A DNA stretch of 64,000 bases from Caryophanales bacterium UBA2289 (GTDB lineage Bacteria; Bacillota_I; Bacilli_A; Izemoplasmatales; Hujiaoplasmataceae). The notes beneath the pieces were generated by a model that was not told where the DNA came from, did no database searches, and saw only the letters and a program-made list of their open reading frames with translations. Below are positions 37,643 through 47,897 of the stretch, piece after piece (positions within the stretch are counted from its first letter, which is position 1; each line of letters starts with the position of its first letter). Where the stretch lies: the NCBI GenBank assembly GCA_002345505.1, contig DDWJ01000018.1, positions 77,535-141,534 of the forward strand, given 5' to 3'. The translations under genes and the position numbers were made by a program.

Positions 37643-38221
37643 TTATTTCTTCTCCTTTTCCAAAACTTTTCGTTTTAATTTAGGGAAGAAAAAATAAGTT
37701 AATAATCCAAATACCAAACCACCAATAATTATAAAGACTGGTTCGATATCAGTTAAAATTAATAGAACCACAGTAGCTACTACAATCGTACTTGTGTAAA
37801 TATCTACAGCTGCCTTTTTTAAAATACGAATAGACGCAGCCGCAATCAAGCCAGCCACAACTGATCTAATACCTAAAAAAGAATCTTGTACTACTTCAAG
37901 GTCTTTGAACTGGGTAAAAAACATTGCGATTAAAACAATAATTATAAATGATGGCAATATTACTCCCAATACAGATACTATAGCGCCTTTTACTTTAGCG
38001 ATTCGATATCCAACCAAAGCGGACATATTTGTAGCTAAAGCTCCTGGTATAGATTGGGTAATAGCAATAATATCAACGATTTCATCTTCAGCAATCCATT
38101 TTTTCTTATTGACCATTTCTCTCTCAATCAGAGGAACCATTACATAGCCGCCTCCCAAGGTGAAGAGACCGATTCTAAAGAAGGTAAAAAATAGATTTAG
38201 CAAAATATATTTTCTATTCAT
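37643..38221 (-). CDS. Chromate transporter family subunit (CHR domain)
   Basis: A 192-residue partner of the preceding CHR protein. The signatures are GGGYVMVPLIEREM and TQSIPGALATNMSALVGY. ATG 38221 follows GAAAGGCTTG; the longer frame to 38314 has no ribosome site. It is the first gene of a two-gene operon. Sequence differences between the two subunits agree with opposite membrane orientation, as known for paired short ChrA proteins. Confidence 0.88.
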   Translation of the reverse strand: MNRKYILLNLFFTFFRIGLFTLGGGYVMVPLIEREMVNKKKWIAEDEIVDIIAITQSIPGALATNMSALVGYRIAKVKGAIVSVLGVILPSFIIIVLIAMFFTQFKDLEVVQDSFLGIRSVVAGLIAAASIRILKKAAVDIYTSTIVVATVVLLILTDIEPVFIIIGGLVFGLLTYFFFPKLKRKVLEKEKK

Positions 38222-38376
38222 AATCAAGCCTTTCAAATACAGTATTTTAATATATTCTAAGATATTTACAAAGACTATTATATAACATCTAGCACTATTT
38301 TCAAAGATAAACAAAACACATTGCTTTTATAATCCTTTGAATGCAATGAAAAAGCTGATTGCAAACCATAATAAAA

Positions 38377-38421
38377 AAAGCAATATATTCACCCATTGCT
38401 TAGAGTGTTATATATTGCTTT
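38377..38421 (-). terminator. Terminator after DEAD-box helicase
   Basis: AAAGCAATATA (38377-38387) pairs with TATATTGCTTT (38411-38421), with T-rich DNA on the minus-strand side. Confidence 0.75.
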
Positions 38422-38436
38422 CATAAAAGTCATATA

Positions 38437-39753
38437 CTATTTTGTGTTTTGTTTATTTTGCTTTTTATTATCATATTTAGAATAACTTTTTGGTTCTAAC
38501 TTCTTCTTTTTATTGTTATTTCTTTTGTTTGAGAAATTTGCTTCTGCATATCTTTTTACTGCTTCGTTTCTAGTTTTTGGAGTAACATTTTGTTTATTGT
38601 AAGAAGAACTTACTTGGATCTTAGAATAAACCGGATCAATTTCAACAGGTATATTCATCTTTATATGTCTTTGAATTGACTGAAGAAGATTAGATTCGTC
38701 TTCAGAACAAAACGAAATGACTTTACCACCTAATCCAGCTCTTCCTGTCCGTCCCATCCTATGAATGTATGTTTCTGGAACATCAGGTAAATCAAAATTA
38801 ATAACATGAGATAACTCATCAATATCAATTCCTCTAGCTGCTATATCAGTCGCAACTAAAACTCTTAAGTTTTTTGCTTTAAACTGAAATAAAGCTTCTT
38901 GTCTTGCTCCTTGAGATTTATTGCCATGAATAGATTCTGACTTTATACCCGCCGCAATCAAATTTTTAACAATTTTATTAGCGCCGTGCTTTGTTCTTGA
39001 AAAAACCAGAACTGATTTTTTTTCTTGGTCTCCCAGTAATTTAATCAAAAGACTCATTTTTTTGCTTTTTTCAACAAAATAAATGGATTGAGTAATCTTT
39101 TCAATTATTGCTTCTTCTGGAGTTATTTGAATTCTTACTGGTTCATTTAATATTTCTGATGCTAAACTTAAAATTGCTTTTGGCATTGTCGCTGAGAAAA
39201 ACATCGTTTGTCTTTCCTTTGGAATCAATGCGATAATCTTTCTAACATCTTTGATAAAACCCATATCCAACATTCTATCGGCTTCATCTAAAACTAAAAA
39301 AGACACTTTACTTAACGATAGCTTTTTTTGTTGGATTAAATCCAGTAATCTACCTGGTGTCGCAATCAAAATATCAACACCTTGATTTAAGATTCTAATT
39401 TGTTTTGATTGATTGACGCCGCCAAAGATTACAGTAGTTCTTAAATTTATGTTTTTACCATATTCTTTAAAATTATCATGGATTTGAAGTGCAAGTTCTC
39501 TAGTTGGTGCGAGTACTAAAGCTTCGATTGCTTTGTTTGTTTTTTCCTTTTGTCTTTTTAAAAACAAGTTTTGTAAAATCGGAATTGCAAAAGCCGCAGT
39601 TTTGCCTGTGCCTGTTTGAGCACTGCCTAGAATATCTTTTCCTTCTAATAAAACCGGAATTGCCGCTACTTGGATTGGTGTTGGATCATCATATTCTTTT
39701 GTTTTTAAAGCTGTTAAGATTGGTTCGATAATTTTTAGTTCTTGAAATGTCAT
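38437..39753 (-). CDS. DEAD-box ATP-dependent RNA helicase
   Basis: A 438-residue RNA helicase. All motifs are present in order: TPIQ (Q motif), AQTGTGKTA (I), PTRELA (Ia), TPGR (Ib), VLDEADRMLDMGF (II), FFSATMP (III), ATDIAARGIDID (V) and HRMGRTGRAG (VI). The C-terminal tail is basic and Asn/Lys-rich (about residues 395-438), typical of RhlE- or CshA-like proteins that help RNA folding, ribosome assembly or decay. ATG 39753 follows AAAGGAGC. A single gene with its own terminator. Confidence 0.93.
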   Translation of the reverse strand: MTFQELKIIEPILTALKTKEYDDPTPIQVAAIPVLLEGKDILGSAQTGTGKTAAFAIPILQNLFLKRQKEKTNKAIEALVLAPTRELALQIHDNFKEYGKNINLRTTVIFGGVNQSKQIRILNQGVDILIATPGRLLDLIQQKKLSLSKVSFLVLDEADRMLDMGFIKDVRKIIALIPKERQTMFFSATMPKAILSLASEILNEPVRIQITPEEAIIEKITQSIYFVEKSKKMSLLIKLLGDQEKKSVLVFSRTKHGANKIVKNLIAAGIKSESIHGNKSQGARQEALFQFKAKNLRVLVATDIAARGIDIDELSHVINFDLPDVPETYIHRMGRTGRAGLGGKVISFCSEDESNLLQSIQRHIKMNIPVEIDPVYSKIQVSSSYNKQNVTPKTRNEAVKRYAEANFSNKRNNNKKKKLEPKSYSKYDNKKQNKQNTK

Positions 39754-39953
39754 TAATTTGATTGCTCCTTTAAATTTTAAGGTCTTATATATTCAATCAA
39801 ATTGATGTAAAATGCTGAACATAAAAACTCAATACCTATCAATCATAACACAATTTGAGATATTTACAATTTTTTTAGTTCCATTCAGTGAAAATAACCT
39901 ATTTAAATCTCAAACTTCATAAATATTACTAATTAATTAACTATAAACAAAAT

Positions 39954-39977
39954 AAAAAGGGAAAAATTTCCCTTTTT
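39954..39977 (-). terminator. Terminator after GH3 gene
   Basis: AAAAAGGGAAA (39954-39964) pairs with TTTCCCTTTTT (39967-39977), 36 bases after the minus-strand GH3 stop. Confidence 0.8.
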
Positions 39978-40012
39978 GATAGTATTTTCATCTTTTCTTA
40001 AAAAACATTTTT

Positions 40013-42172
40013 CTAAATTAATTCTATTATTTTCCTTAAATAACCAACTTGAACTTCAATCTTTCTTTTTTCTTCTACCCAATCTAAATTTTCATCATAT
40101 AAACTTAAATCATCTGTTGTTAATTTGAAAGTTACTGATTTAGTTTCATTGGATTCTAAAAAAATCTTTTTAAATCCCTTTAAAGATCTTATTGGTCTTG
40201 TAACAGAAGCGTATTGATCTTGCAAATATAATTGTACAACTTCAGCTCCGGCAATGTTACCGATATTTTTAACATCGAGAGTGACTAAGCAATCACTACC
40301 TAATTTTACTTGATCTGATACTTGTAAATTATTATATTCAAAATCGGTATAACTTAATCCATATCCAAAAGGATATAGCGGCTCATATTTTGTAAAAATT
40401 TCTTCACTTGTATATCTTCTTGCATTATAAACAACAGGAATTTGATTACCATCCTTTGGAAAAGATATCGGCAACTTCCCTGATGGGTTATAGTCGCCAA
40501 ACAAGCAATCAGTAATCGCTTCGGCGCCATATGAACCCGGAAGATATGCCCATAAAATTGAAGATATGTTATCTTGAGGCCAAATCATATTTACAGGTCT
40601 GCCAATGACAGAAACCATAACTAAAGGCAAGTTAGTTTCTTTAGCTGCGATAAGTAGATTAAGTTCTTCTTTTTCAATAGCTAAATCCATTGAGTCTCCT
40701 AACCATTCTGAATGAGGAGTTTCTCCGACTACAGATAAGCACAAATCAAATTTAGCTTTGTTTAAATCAATTTCACTTAATTCTTTTAAATCTTTAGCAT
40801 AGGTAATTTCACAATTAGGTAGCTTTAATTTTAAAGCTTCAAGTATTGTCAAGAAGTTTAAATCTTCTTCTTTAGCACTGTCCCAACCTAATGTCCATCC
40901 GCCGCATAAATGTCTTTTTGAACTAGCAGTTTTACCTGTAACAAGAATTGATTTAACACTTTTTGATAAAGGTAAAAGCTTGTTTTCATTTTTTAACAAA
41001 ACAATTGATTCTAAGGCTACTTTTTTACCAAGAACTTTACTCTCAGTATTTCCATTAAACTCTATTGCTTTTAAAACATCGATTTCACTTTTTTCAAACA
41101 TGCCTAACTCAAGCTTAACTCTTAAAACTCTTCTTACAGTTTCATTCAATCGCTCTAAAGTTATTTTGTTTTCATTGACCAACCGTTCCATTATTTCTAA
41201 AGTTTCAACGTCAGCCACCATCATATTTATGTCTAATCCAGCATTAAAAGCCTTCATGATAGCTTCTTCTTTAGTTCTTGCAATATGATGACGTTTATAT
41301 AATCGATACACATCGTCCCAATCAGATAGTGTAAGTCCTTTAAAGCCTAGTTTATTCCTTAAAACATCAGTCATCAATTTCTTTGAAGCCGGCATCGGCG
41401 TTCCATTAACATCTCCACCGCTAACCATAATGGTTTTAACACCAGCTTTTATTGCGGCTTGAAATGGAGGTAAGTGTGTTTCCCATATAGTTCTATCCGA
41501 TAAGTCAGCCGGGATTCTATCCATGCCATTAGTAGATTCGCCATAACCTAAATAATGCTTTGCACAAGCGCCAACTCCATGAGTCGATTGCATACCTTCT
41601 ACTAAAACTTCACTCATCTTAGCAGCTAAGTATGGATCTTCACCTAAAGATTCATAGACTCTTCCCCAGCGTTGATCTCTTGCGACATCAACTGTTGGAG
41701 CGAAATTAATGTTAATTCCGACAGTTTCTAGTTCTTTTCCGACAACTTCAGCATATTCCTTAACCAAATCCAAGTTCCAAGTTGAAACAACGCCTAAATT
41801 ATGAGAAAAAATCGTTGAACCCTTAATAAAGTTTACTCCGTGAACCGCATCAACTCCAAAAAACAAAGGAATCTTTAGTCTTGTGGTGTTTTGATTATAT
41901 TGATTTATCTTCTTAATGAATTCAGCCCACATTTCTGCCGTATCATTTCCAAGACTAGAAATTCCGCCAAACAGTAAGAAACCAATATGATATTCATTCA
42001 ATAATTTATCGATAAATCTCTCATCCAAAAGGTTATTAAAAGCTTCACCTTTCTCTTTGTTTAAACTATCAAACAAAAAGAAAGGTTCAATCATATGGCA
42101 TTGTCCTATCTTTTCTTTTAAAGTCATTTTTGCTAATAGTTCATTTATTCTTTGTTCAATATTATTTCCCAT
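40013..42172 (-). CDS. Cytoplasmic GH3 beta-glucosidase (three-domain)
   Basis: A second full-length GH3 enzyme, 719 residues without a signal peptide. It has the TIM barrel with ARDQRWGRVYESLGEDP, KHYLGYG and the nucleophile motif LTLSDWDD (Asp284), then a sandwich domain with VGETPHSEWLGDS, then the C-terminal fibronectin-III-like domain after YPFGYGLSY. It is clearly different from the enzyme at 31542-33689, which suggests a different linkage or chain-length preference. ATG 42172 is behind AAGGATGGG. A single gene. Confidence 0.9.
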   Translation of the reverse strand: MGNNIEQRINELLAKMTLKEKIGQCHMIEPFFLFDSLNKEKGEAFNNLLDERFIDKLLNEYHIGFLLFGGISSLGNDTAEMWAEFIKKINQYNQNTTRLKIPLFFGVDAVHGVNFIKGSTIFSHNLGVVSTWNLDLVKEYAEVVGKELETVGININFAPTVDVARDQRWGRVYESLGEDPYLAAKMSEVLVEGMQSTHGVGACAKHYLGYGESTNGMDRIPADLSDRTIWETHLPPFQAAIKAGVKTIMVSGGDVNGTPMPASKKLMTDVLRNKLGFKGLTLSDWDDVYRLYKRHHIARTKEEAIMKAFNAGLDINMMVADVETLEIMERLVNENKITLERLNETVRRVLRVKLELGMFEKSEIDVLKAIEFNGNTESKVLGKKVALESIVLLKNENKLLPLSKSVKSILVTGKTASSKRHLCGGWTLGWDSAKEEDLNFLTILEALKLKLPNCEITYAKDLKELSEIDLNKAKFDLCLSVVGETPHSEWLGDSMDLAIEKEELNLLIAAKETNLPLVMVSVIGRPVNMIWPQDNISSILWAYLPGSYGAEAITDCLFGDYNPSGKLPISFPKDGNQIPVVYNARRYTSEEIFTKYEPLYPFGYGLSYTDFEYNNLQVSDQVKLGSDCLVTLDVKNIGNIAGAEVVQLYLQDQYASVTRPIRSLKGFKKIFLESNETKSVTFKLTTDDLSLYDENLDWVEEKRKIEVQVGYLRKIIELI

Positions 42173-42223
42173 TTGTAAAACCCATCCTTAGGTATGACTA
42201 TTTACTATAAGTCGTTATATTTT

Positions 42224-42820
42224 TTAAACAAATACAGTGATTAGATACTGAATAGCACCAATAAAAGCGCCTAAAAATAATCCGACAATTTCCACAAATC
42301 TTAATTCTTTGCTCATTAAGCCAACCATAATTTTCTCAAACTCAACAAAATCAAGTTCATCAATTCGTTCTTTGACTAGCTTTTGAATATCTAAATTATC
42401 CAAACCGGTTTTTTGAAATTCTGATAACATCTCATCAAACATTTCATCTCCGTGTTTAGCCACATACTTCTCAACAAAACCTTTTAAATCTCCACCGACA
42501 AACATCGCTAAGACTGATGGTATCGACTGAGATAATTTTTCAACAATCATTTTCTTCATTTTTATCTTGATTTCATCAATCTTTTCTTTACTCATTAATT
42601 GATTCATAATCACTTCTTTTGATAGTAATTCTTGTTCAATTATATTAGCTAAAGAAATAGCTATTTGATCTTTTCTTCTCGGGAAAACTCCTTGAATCTT
42701 AATACCTAAGAATTTATGCGGATTTATTGGTCTAAATAACATTTTTATCGCTACTTTATTTGTCAACCAACCGATAAAACCACCAATGATTACTAATAAA
42801 ACAAATCTAACAATATCCAT
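42224..42820 (-). CDS. DUF445 family membrane protein
   Basis: A 198-residue DUF445 protein. A hydrophobic N-terminus is followed by WLTNKVAIKMLFRP and IQGVFPRRKDQIA, which are the family signature; a helical middle part and a C-terminal membrane helix complete it. The function of DUF445 proteins is unknown, although they are common at Firmicutes membranes. ATG 42820 follows GAGGTGAAAT. It is 25 bases downstream of the YczE-like gene on the same strand, so they may be cotranscribed. Confidence 0.85.
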   Translation of the reverse strand: MDIVRFVLLVIIGGFIGWLTNKVAIKMLFRPINPHKFLGIKIQGVFPRRKDQIAISLANIIEQELLSKEVIMNQLMSKEKIDEIKIKMKKMIVEKLSQSIPSVLAMFVGGDLKGFVEKYVAKHGDEMFDEMLSEFQKTGLDNLDIQKLVKERIDELDFVEFEKIMVGLMSKELRFVEIVGLFLGAFIGAIQYLITVFV

Positions 42821-42845
42821 ATTTCACCTCGTAAAAATATAATAA

Positions 42846-43478
42846 TTAGTTTTTATGTACCTTACTTATTCTTAAGTTTTTTAGTAAGGTTTGATTATAA
42901 AATTTGATCATCAGACCACTAAATAAAACCGTAACTACAGTCCCTACTCCAATACCGGAAATTTCTCCAAACAATAAACCAAATGTTATAGCTAATAAAA
43001 AAGCTATACCATAAGTTAAATAAGTCCCCAAAGCATCATTTTTCAATAATTTTTGCATTTGATATAAGAAAACATCGCAAGGATGAACGGCTATAAGAAC
43101 TTTTAAATGTAATGCAATTGAAAAGATTAAAATTCCCAATCCAATAAAATTAATACTTAAACGCAATATATAATTCCATTGCGACATGTTGGGTATTAAC
43201 CAAATAAATAAATCTGATAACATGCCAAAAGATACAAGAAAAGCAAAAGATAAAATCGTTTCTATTATGTTAATCTTCTTACTGATTATAATCGCAATTA
43301 GATAAAACACAATTGCCATAATAATAAAAGCTGTACCAAAAGAAATATCTAAAAATCTTCCGATATTAAAAGCAGCGCTTCCCCAAGCTGTAAGACCTAG
43401 TGATGTGTTAGTCATTAATGCTGTTCCTAAAGCATTTCCGATAACAGCACAAATAAGCAAGAATATTGTTCTCTTCAT
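42846..43478 (-). CDS. YczE/YitT-type integral membrane protein
   Basis: A 210-residue polytopic membrane protein with five hydrophobic segments. The N-terminal TNTSLGLTAWGSAAFNIG segment is the counterpart of the ASALGSGAWDTV segment in the protein at 4823-5503, so the two are paralogues. The function of this family is not firmly known. It lies between an S51 peptidase gene and a DUF445 gene, all on the minus strand. Confidence 0.7.
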   Translation of the reverse strand: MKRTIFLLICAVIGNALGTALMTNTSLGLTAWGSAAFNIGRFLDISFGTAFIIMAIVFYLIAIIISKKINIIETILSFAFLVSFGMLSDLFIWLIPNMSQWNYILRLSINFIGLGILIFSIALHLKVLIAVHPCDVFLYQMQKLLKNDALGTYLTYGIAFLLAITFGLLFGEISGIGVGTVVTVLFSGLMIKFYNQTLLKNLRISKVHKN

Positions 43479-43542
43479 CTATTTCAACCAATAAACTTTT
43501 CAAATTTTTTAAAGCATTTTTTAAAACTAAAACTTTTTGTCT

Positions 43543-44205
43543 TTACTCAAATATTGTTACATCACCAAAAACTTTTACTTGATTATCTTTATATACTAAA
43601 GCTCCATTATTAGAGATACCATAAACTGTTTTAGCGCCTTTTTTTAATACTTTTTTGATACTTTCGTCTTGAGAATTTGTGCTACAGTAGTGGACTTCAA
43701 TACTAAAATTATCGTTGATCAAACCCAAACCTTCATAGTACTTAAACTCAGGATATTCATCATCTGGCGAACCAAAATACTCCTTAAGTTGAATCATAGC
43801 CCCTGCACTAGAACCAATAATAATATTACAATTCTTTATTTCTGATAACAAATCTTTTTCAATGATTCGCTTCATTGATAATTCAGCGCTACCACCCGTA
43901 AAAAACACTACATCTGATCGGTTTATAATACAGTTCATAGTTTTTACTTCATCAGTAAAATAATTCAATAATTTGATATTTTCTTTATCAACACCTAAAC
44001 TCAAAAATTGATTAATAATATCAAAGTAATAAGTTCCATTGATATTGTTATATAGTCTATCCCAATCTGTTGAATCTTTTATCTCATCGTCAGAAAATGA
44101 AAATGGGATTACTACTACTTTTGAGTTTTTATTAATATATTTACTGGTTTCATTAATTAACCAATCTTTATCAATATCATAATTGCTTAAAAGAATATTA
44201 ATCAA
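43543..44205 (-). CDS. Peptidase E-like (S51) protein
   Basis: A 220-residue member of the S51 dipeptidase E family, cytoplasmic serine peptidases that often cut Asp-X dipeptides. The nucleophile sits in IIGSSAGA (Ser133) and the FFTGGSAELS segment is the family's conserved turn. It starts at TTG 44205, supported by AAAGGAGAG at the right distance. A similar fold is found in cyanophycinase, but the short length fits peptidase E. It is the first gene of a minus-strand run with the YczE-like and DUF445 genes. Confidence 0.83.
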   Translation of the reverse strand: MINILLSNYDIDKDWLINETSKYINKNSKVVVIPFSFSDDEIKDSTDWDRLYNNINGTYYFDIINQFLSLGVDKENIKLLNYFTDEVKTMNCIINRSDVVFFTGGSAELSMKRIIEKDLLSEIKNCNIIIGSSAGAMIQLKEYFGSPDDEYPEFKYYEGLGLINDNFSIEVHYCSTNSQDESIKKVLKKGAKTVYGISNNGALVYKDNQVKVFGDVTIFE

Positions 44206-44285
44206 ACTATCTCTCCTTTAATTAAACTCTATCTACCTAAATAAAATTATAGCATTTTTCTTAAAAAATCAATCATGTTATTTCT

Positions 44286-46271
44286 TTAGTTATATCTCAA
44301 TCCATAACCATAAGGAAACAATGGGTAATCTTCATTATAATCTTCTCTATTAGAAGTGTATCCTACTTGAGTGATATCAGCTGGCCATGTAAATGATAAT
44401 TTACCAACAAAATCGTAATCGCCAAATAACATATCACTTATAGCTATTCCGCCTTCACTTCCTGGTAACCACGCCGCCACAAAACTATCAAAGTATTGCA
44501 AGTAATTTTCAAATAATAATGGTCTTCCGCTGATTAAAACACCCACAACATTCTTTCCTGCATTATGGGCTTCTTGAGCGAGTTGTAGTGCTACATAATT
44601 ATCAGGATGAGCATTACCAGCAGTAAGTGTTAGAACATTATTATCACCAACACCTTCTGAATAAGGATTCTCAGCTAAAACTACAACAACTGTATCAGAA
44701 GTTTGCCAAGTACTTGTGGATGTTCCTAAATTTGTATTTAAAACTTCTTCCATAGCGTCTTTAATGCTCGTTCCAACGCCGATATCTGCTTGATTGTTGC
44801 CTTGCCAGTACGTTGTCCAACCACCACAAAGCAAACCGACATTATCGCTGGCTGGGCCAGTGATAAAGACATTGCTTGACTTTGATAATGGCAAGGAATT
44901 ATTGTCATTCTTTAAAAGTACTAAGCTTTCTCTAGCAGCTTGTCTTGCTAAATCTTGATGTTCTTGATTATATAGATATGAGCTATCTAATCTGTTAAAT
45001 GGATTTGCAAATAAACCGCGTTCATACTTAACAGTTAAAATTCTTCTAACTGCATCATTTATTCTTTCCATTGAAATATCACTATTATTAACTGCGTTAA
45101 CGATATTATCAATCGCTGAAGCCCAATCATATGGTTCCATTAACATATCAATACCAGCGTTAATGCTTAAAACTACTTGATCATAGAAACTTCCAGGCAA
45201 TTGATGAATCGCATTCCAATCGCTAATGACAAAACCTTCAAATCCCAATTCGTCTTTTAAAACATCATTAATCCAATAACCATATCCATGCATTTTTATA
45301 CCGTTGATTGAATTATAAGAAATCATTACTGTATCAACTCCAGCAGCCACAGCTTCGTAATAAGGTGCTAGATATAGTGCTCTTATAAGTGCTTCAGTAC
45401 CAATTACATTACCTTGATCAATTCCACTGGTTGTTCCGCCATCGCCTAGGTAATGTTTAGCAGTTGCACTTACACCATTTTCTTCAAAACCTAATATAGC
45501 AGCTTGAGCTAAGTTGATATGAATTTCTGGGTTTTCACTGAACCCCTCATAAGTTCTTCCCCAACTTATATTTTGCACAACGCTAAAAGCTGGAGCGAAT
45601 GTCCAGTTAATTCCAGTTACTAGCATTTCTTCAGCTGTTGCTTTAGAAATGTTATAGATAAGCTCAGGATTATTTGCCATCCCTAAACCGATATTATGAG
45701 GAAAAATCGTCGCTCCATATAAATTATTATTACCATGAACTGCATCTATCCCATAGATTATCGGGATACCGCTTGATGAGTTTAAAGCAGCGGCTTGATA
45801 ATCGCTATACATATCATACCAAGTATCTACAGAATCATCATAAGCAGTTGGATGACTTCCCCCGCCACTTAAAATAGATCCAATTCCATACTGAGTAACT
45901 TGTTCATTAGTTATACTTCCTCTTTCGGCTTGAACCATTTGACTAGCTTTTTCTCTTAATGTCAGAGAAGATAATAAATTCGTTATAAAATCATATGGCT
46001 CAGTCGTTGTTAAGTCTTCAGTTGTCCAAGTTGTAGTAGTTATTGGCATAGTTGTTGAATTAGTAGTAACTAAATCAGTTGTAGTAAAGGTTGAAGAATT
46101 AGTGGTAACTTCAGTCGTAGTTGTCGAAGATATTTCACTATATGTAGTGAGCCCTTCGGTTGTTGTTTCGGTTGCAGTTGAAGTTATGCTTGTTGAAGAT
46201 AAACCATTTCCACAAGCAATGAAACTTAACCCTATAAATATTAGCATCAAAATGCTTAAAAGTTTCTTCAT
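44286..46271 (-). CDS. Lipoprotein GH3 beta-glucosidase (two-domain)
   Basis: A 661-residue surface GH3 enzyme. The lipoprotein signal ends FIAC (Cys20), then a Thr/Ser-rich tether (about 24-92) leads to the catalytic domains. SWGRTYEGFSENP, KHYLGDG and the nucleophile motif FVISDWNA (Asp351) are clear; the sandwich domain ends near PYGYGLRY at the very C-terminus. The fibronectin-III-like domain found in the two cytoplasmic GH3 enzymes of this window is missing. The tether resembles that of the GH81 lipoprotein, so both work outside the cell, probably on the same glucan. ATG 46271 follows AGGGGGTT. Confidence 0.9.
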   Translation of the reverse strand: MKKLLSILMLIFIGLSFIACGNGLSSTSITSTATETTTEGLTTYSEISSTTTTEVTTNSSTFTTTDLVTTNSTTMPITTTTWTTEDLTTTEPYDFITNLLSSLTLREKASQMVQAERGSITNEQVTQYGIGSILSGGGSHPTAYDDSVDTWYDMYSDYQAAALNSSSGIPIIYGIDAVHGNNNLYGATIFPHNIGLGMANNPELIYNISKATAEEMLVTGINWTFAPAFSVVQNISWGRTYEGFSENPEIHINLAQAAILGFEENGVSATAKHYLGDGGTTSGIDQGNVIGTEALIRALYLAPYYEAVAAGVDTVMISYNSINGIKMHGYGYWINDVLKDELGFEGFVISDWNAIHQLPGSFYDQVVLSINAGIDMLMEPYDWASAIDNIVNAVNNSDISMERINDAVRRILTVKYERGLFANPFNRLDSSYLYNQEHQDLARQAARESLVLLKNDNNSLPLSKSSNVFITGPASDNVGLLCGGWTTYWQGNNQADIGVGTSIKDAMEEVLNTNLGTSTSTWQTSDTVVVVLAENPYSEGVGDNNVLTLTAGNAHPDNYVALQLAQEAHNAGKNVVGVLISGRPLLFENYLQYFDSFVAAWLPGSEGGIAISDMLFGDYDFVGKLSFTWPADITQVGYTSNREDYNEDYPLFPYGYGLRYN

Positions 46272-46357
46272 TTAAACCCCCTAGTAAATATAAAATTTAC
46301 CACATTATACCATATTATTATATGTTTTCTAAATTTATATAATCTTTAATAACCAAA

Positions 46358-46383
46358 AAAAGTCATAAATTATTATGACTTTT
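46358..46383. terminator. Terminator after MFS gene
   Basis: A perfect 11-bp stem, AAAAGTCATAA (46358-46368) with TTATGACTTTT (46373-46383), has a 4-nt loop and ends just beyond the MFS stop. Confidence 0.85.
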
Positions 46384-46387
46384 CACT

Positions 46388-47623
46388 TCAAACTAATTCA
46401 TTATTTTCCCGCAATTTAAATTTTCTTTCAGAGCGCTCTCTAATCATAAATGCCATACCACCTAATAACCTAAAAGCTGTTGTAATGACTAAAGCATAAA
46501 TGATTCCCAAATTTTCATAAAAGAAATGTCCTACTAAAGGCGATATTGCTAGAGTTATGTTAGTTAAAACATTATAGTAGCCAACATAGATAATTCTGTT
46601 TTTCTCAGGGACTACTTCTAACATATCAATGAACAATACTGTAATTGTTCCAGAAGTGAAGACTCCCGATAAAGAAGAAAATATTACAAGAACCAAAAGA
46701 CTTTTCGAAATGACATATAGCAACGGTGTAATAGCCATACCAAATGTACAGATATAAGCAATCTTTTCATTACCGTACTTTTCAATCAACTTCGGCCATA
46801 TACGAAGTGAAAATAACATCGCAATTGCAGAACCAACAGTAATAAATGATAACCAAAACTCATCAGCACCTAAGGTTTTTATCGTATAAATGGAGAACAA
46901 AGGCCAACCCATTTGCCATCCAAAGTGAAATATCGTCGAACTTAAAACAAACTTAGTATAACGTTTGTTCTTAAATACTGTTTTTAAACTGCCCTTAAAT
47001 TTGATCGTTTCTTCTGATTTTGTTGGTGTATAGTGCAAACGTTTAAAAATGAAAAATGCTGATAAACCAAAAACAAAAGCTAAGAGATAAAAGATTCGAT
47101 AAATTAAAATAAACTCACTGTTATCTCCAGCAAAATACCTGAATACTAATCCAGAAGTTATGGTCACAGTTGTTGTGAAGATTATAGTGTAAATACTTCT
47201 TTTTGATAGAACTCTAGCTCTTCTTAGCGGGAAGAGTTCAGCAGTAATATTTTGATAACTAATATTGTAGATTGAAATTGGAATCATCAATAAAGTCAAA
47301 ATAACAATAAAAGAAACTACTTGGAAATTAGATGGTAACATCGGAATAAAAAACATTGAAAAAATTATAAAAGCCATCGCAAGAACAATATTTGAAGTAA
47401 CTTTTTTTTTATCAGCAATCTTATTGATGATAAAAGCTGCTGGTAAAACTGTAAAAATCATTATTATCCCTTTGGTTGAATTAACTAATGAAAAGTGAAA
47501 TTCGTTACCGCCGATTCTTTCAAGAAACTTCATCGCGTATGGATTATAAAATACTGTCATTAATTCAAAACAAATACCAAAAATAATAAAGATTCTTAAG
47601 TTATATTTGAACTTCTCATCCAT
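46388..47623 (-). CDS. MFS transporter
   Basis: A 411-residue major facilitator transporter with 12 hydrophobic segments. The loop INKIADKKKVTS between helices 2 and 3 is a weak version of the MFS motif A. The substrate is unknown. The gene is just upstream of the GH3 lipoprotein gene on the same strand but is separated by a strong terminator, so a role in uptake of glucan fragments is only a suggestion from context. It starts at ATG 47623 with GGTGATTAAG. Confidence 0.8.
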   Translation of the reverse strand: MDEKFKYNLRIFIIFGICFELMTVFYNPYAMKFLERIGGNEFHFSLVNSTKGIIMIFTVLPAAFIINKIADKKKVTSNIVLAMAFIIFSMFFIPMLPSNFQVVSFIVILTLLMIPISIYNISYQNITAELFPLRRARVLSKRSIYTIIFTTTVTITSGLVFRYFAGDNSEFILIYRIFYLLAFVFGLSAFFIFKRLHYTPTKSEETIKFKGSLKTVFKNKRYTKFVLSSTIFHFGWQMGWPLFSIYTIKTLGADEFWLSFITVGSAIAMLFSLRIWPKLIEKYGNEKIAYICTFGMAITPLLYVISKSLLVLVIFSSLSGVFTSGTITVLFIDMLEVVPEKNRIIYVGYYNVLTNITLAISPLVGHFFYENLGIIYALVITTAFRLLGGMAFMIRERSERKFKLRENNELV

Positions 47624-47835
47624 ACTTAATCACCATTGTCCCAGTAAATGTTATAGTTTTTTAATATTTTTTTTTAGTTAGTCTTTATATTAAATACTTA
47701 TACGAATTGATTATATCTCTATAGCCCCAAACAAGCAATAAACATTTATTTTTTTTACACCTTAATCGATTCAATGTTGTCATTATAAAAATTACAAAAA
47801 GTTTTAATAGTAATATAAAGCTTTAAAGCAACAAA

Positions 47836-47860
47836 AAACTCCTAGCAAATCTAGGAGTTT
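47836..47860 (-). terminator. Terminator after CE1-type esterase
   Basis: A perfect 10-bp stem, AAACTCCTAG (47836-47845) with CTAGGAGTTT (47851-47860). Confidence 0.85.
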
Positions 47861-47897
47861 AAACTCTTCAGTATAATTGCTTAAGGGATCAGTTCTA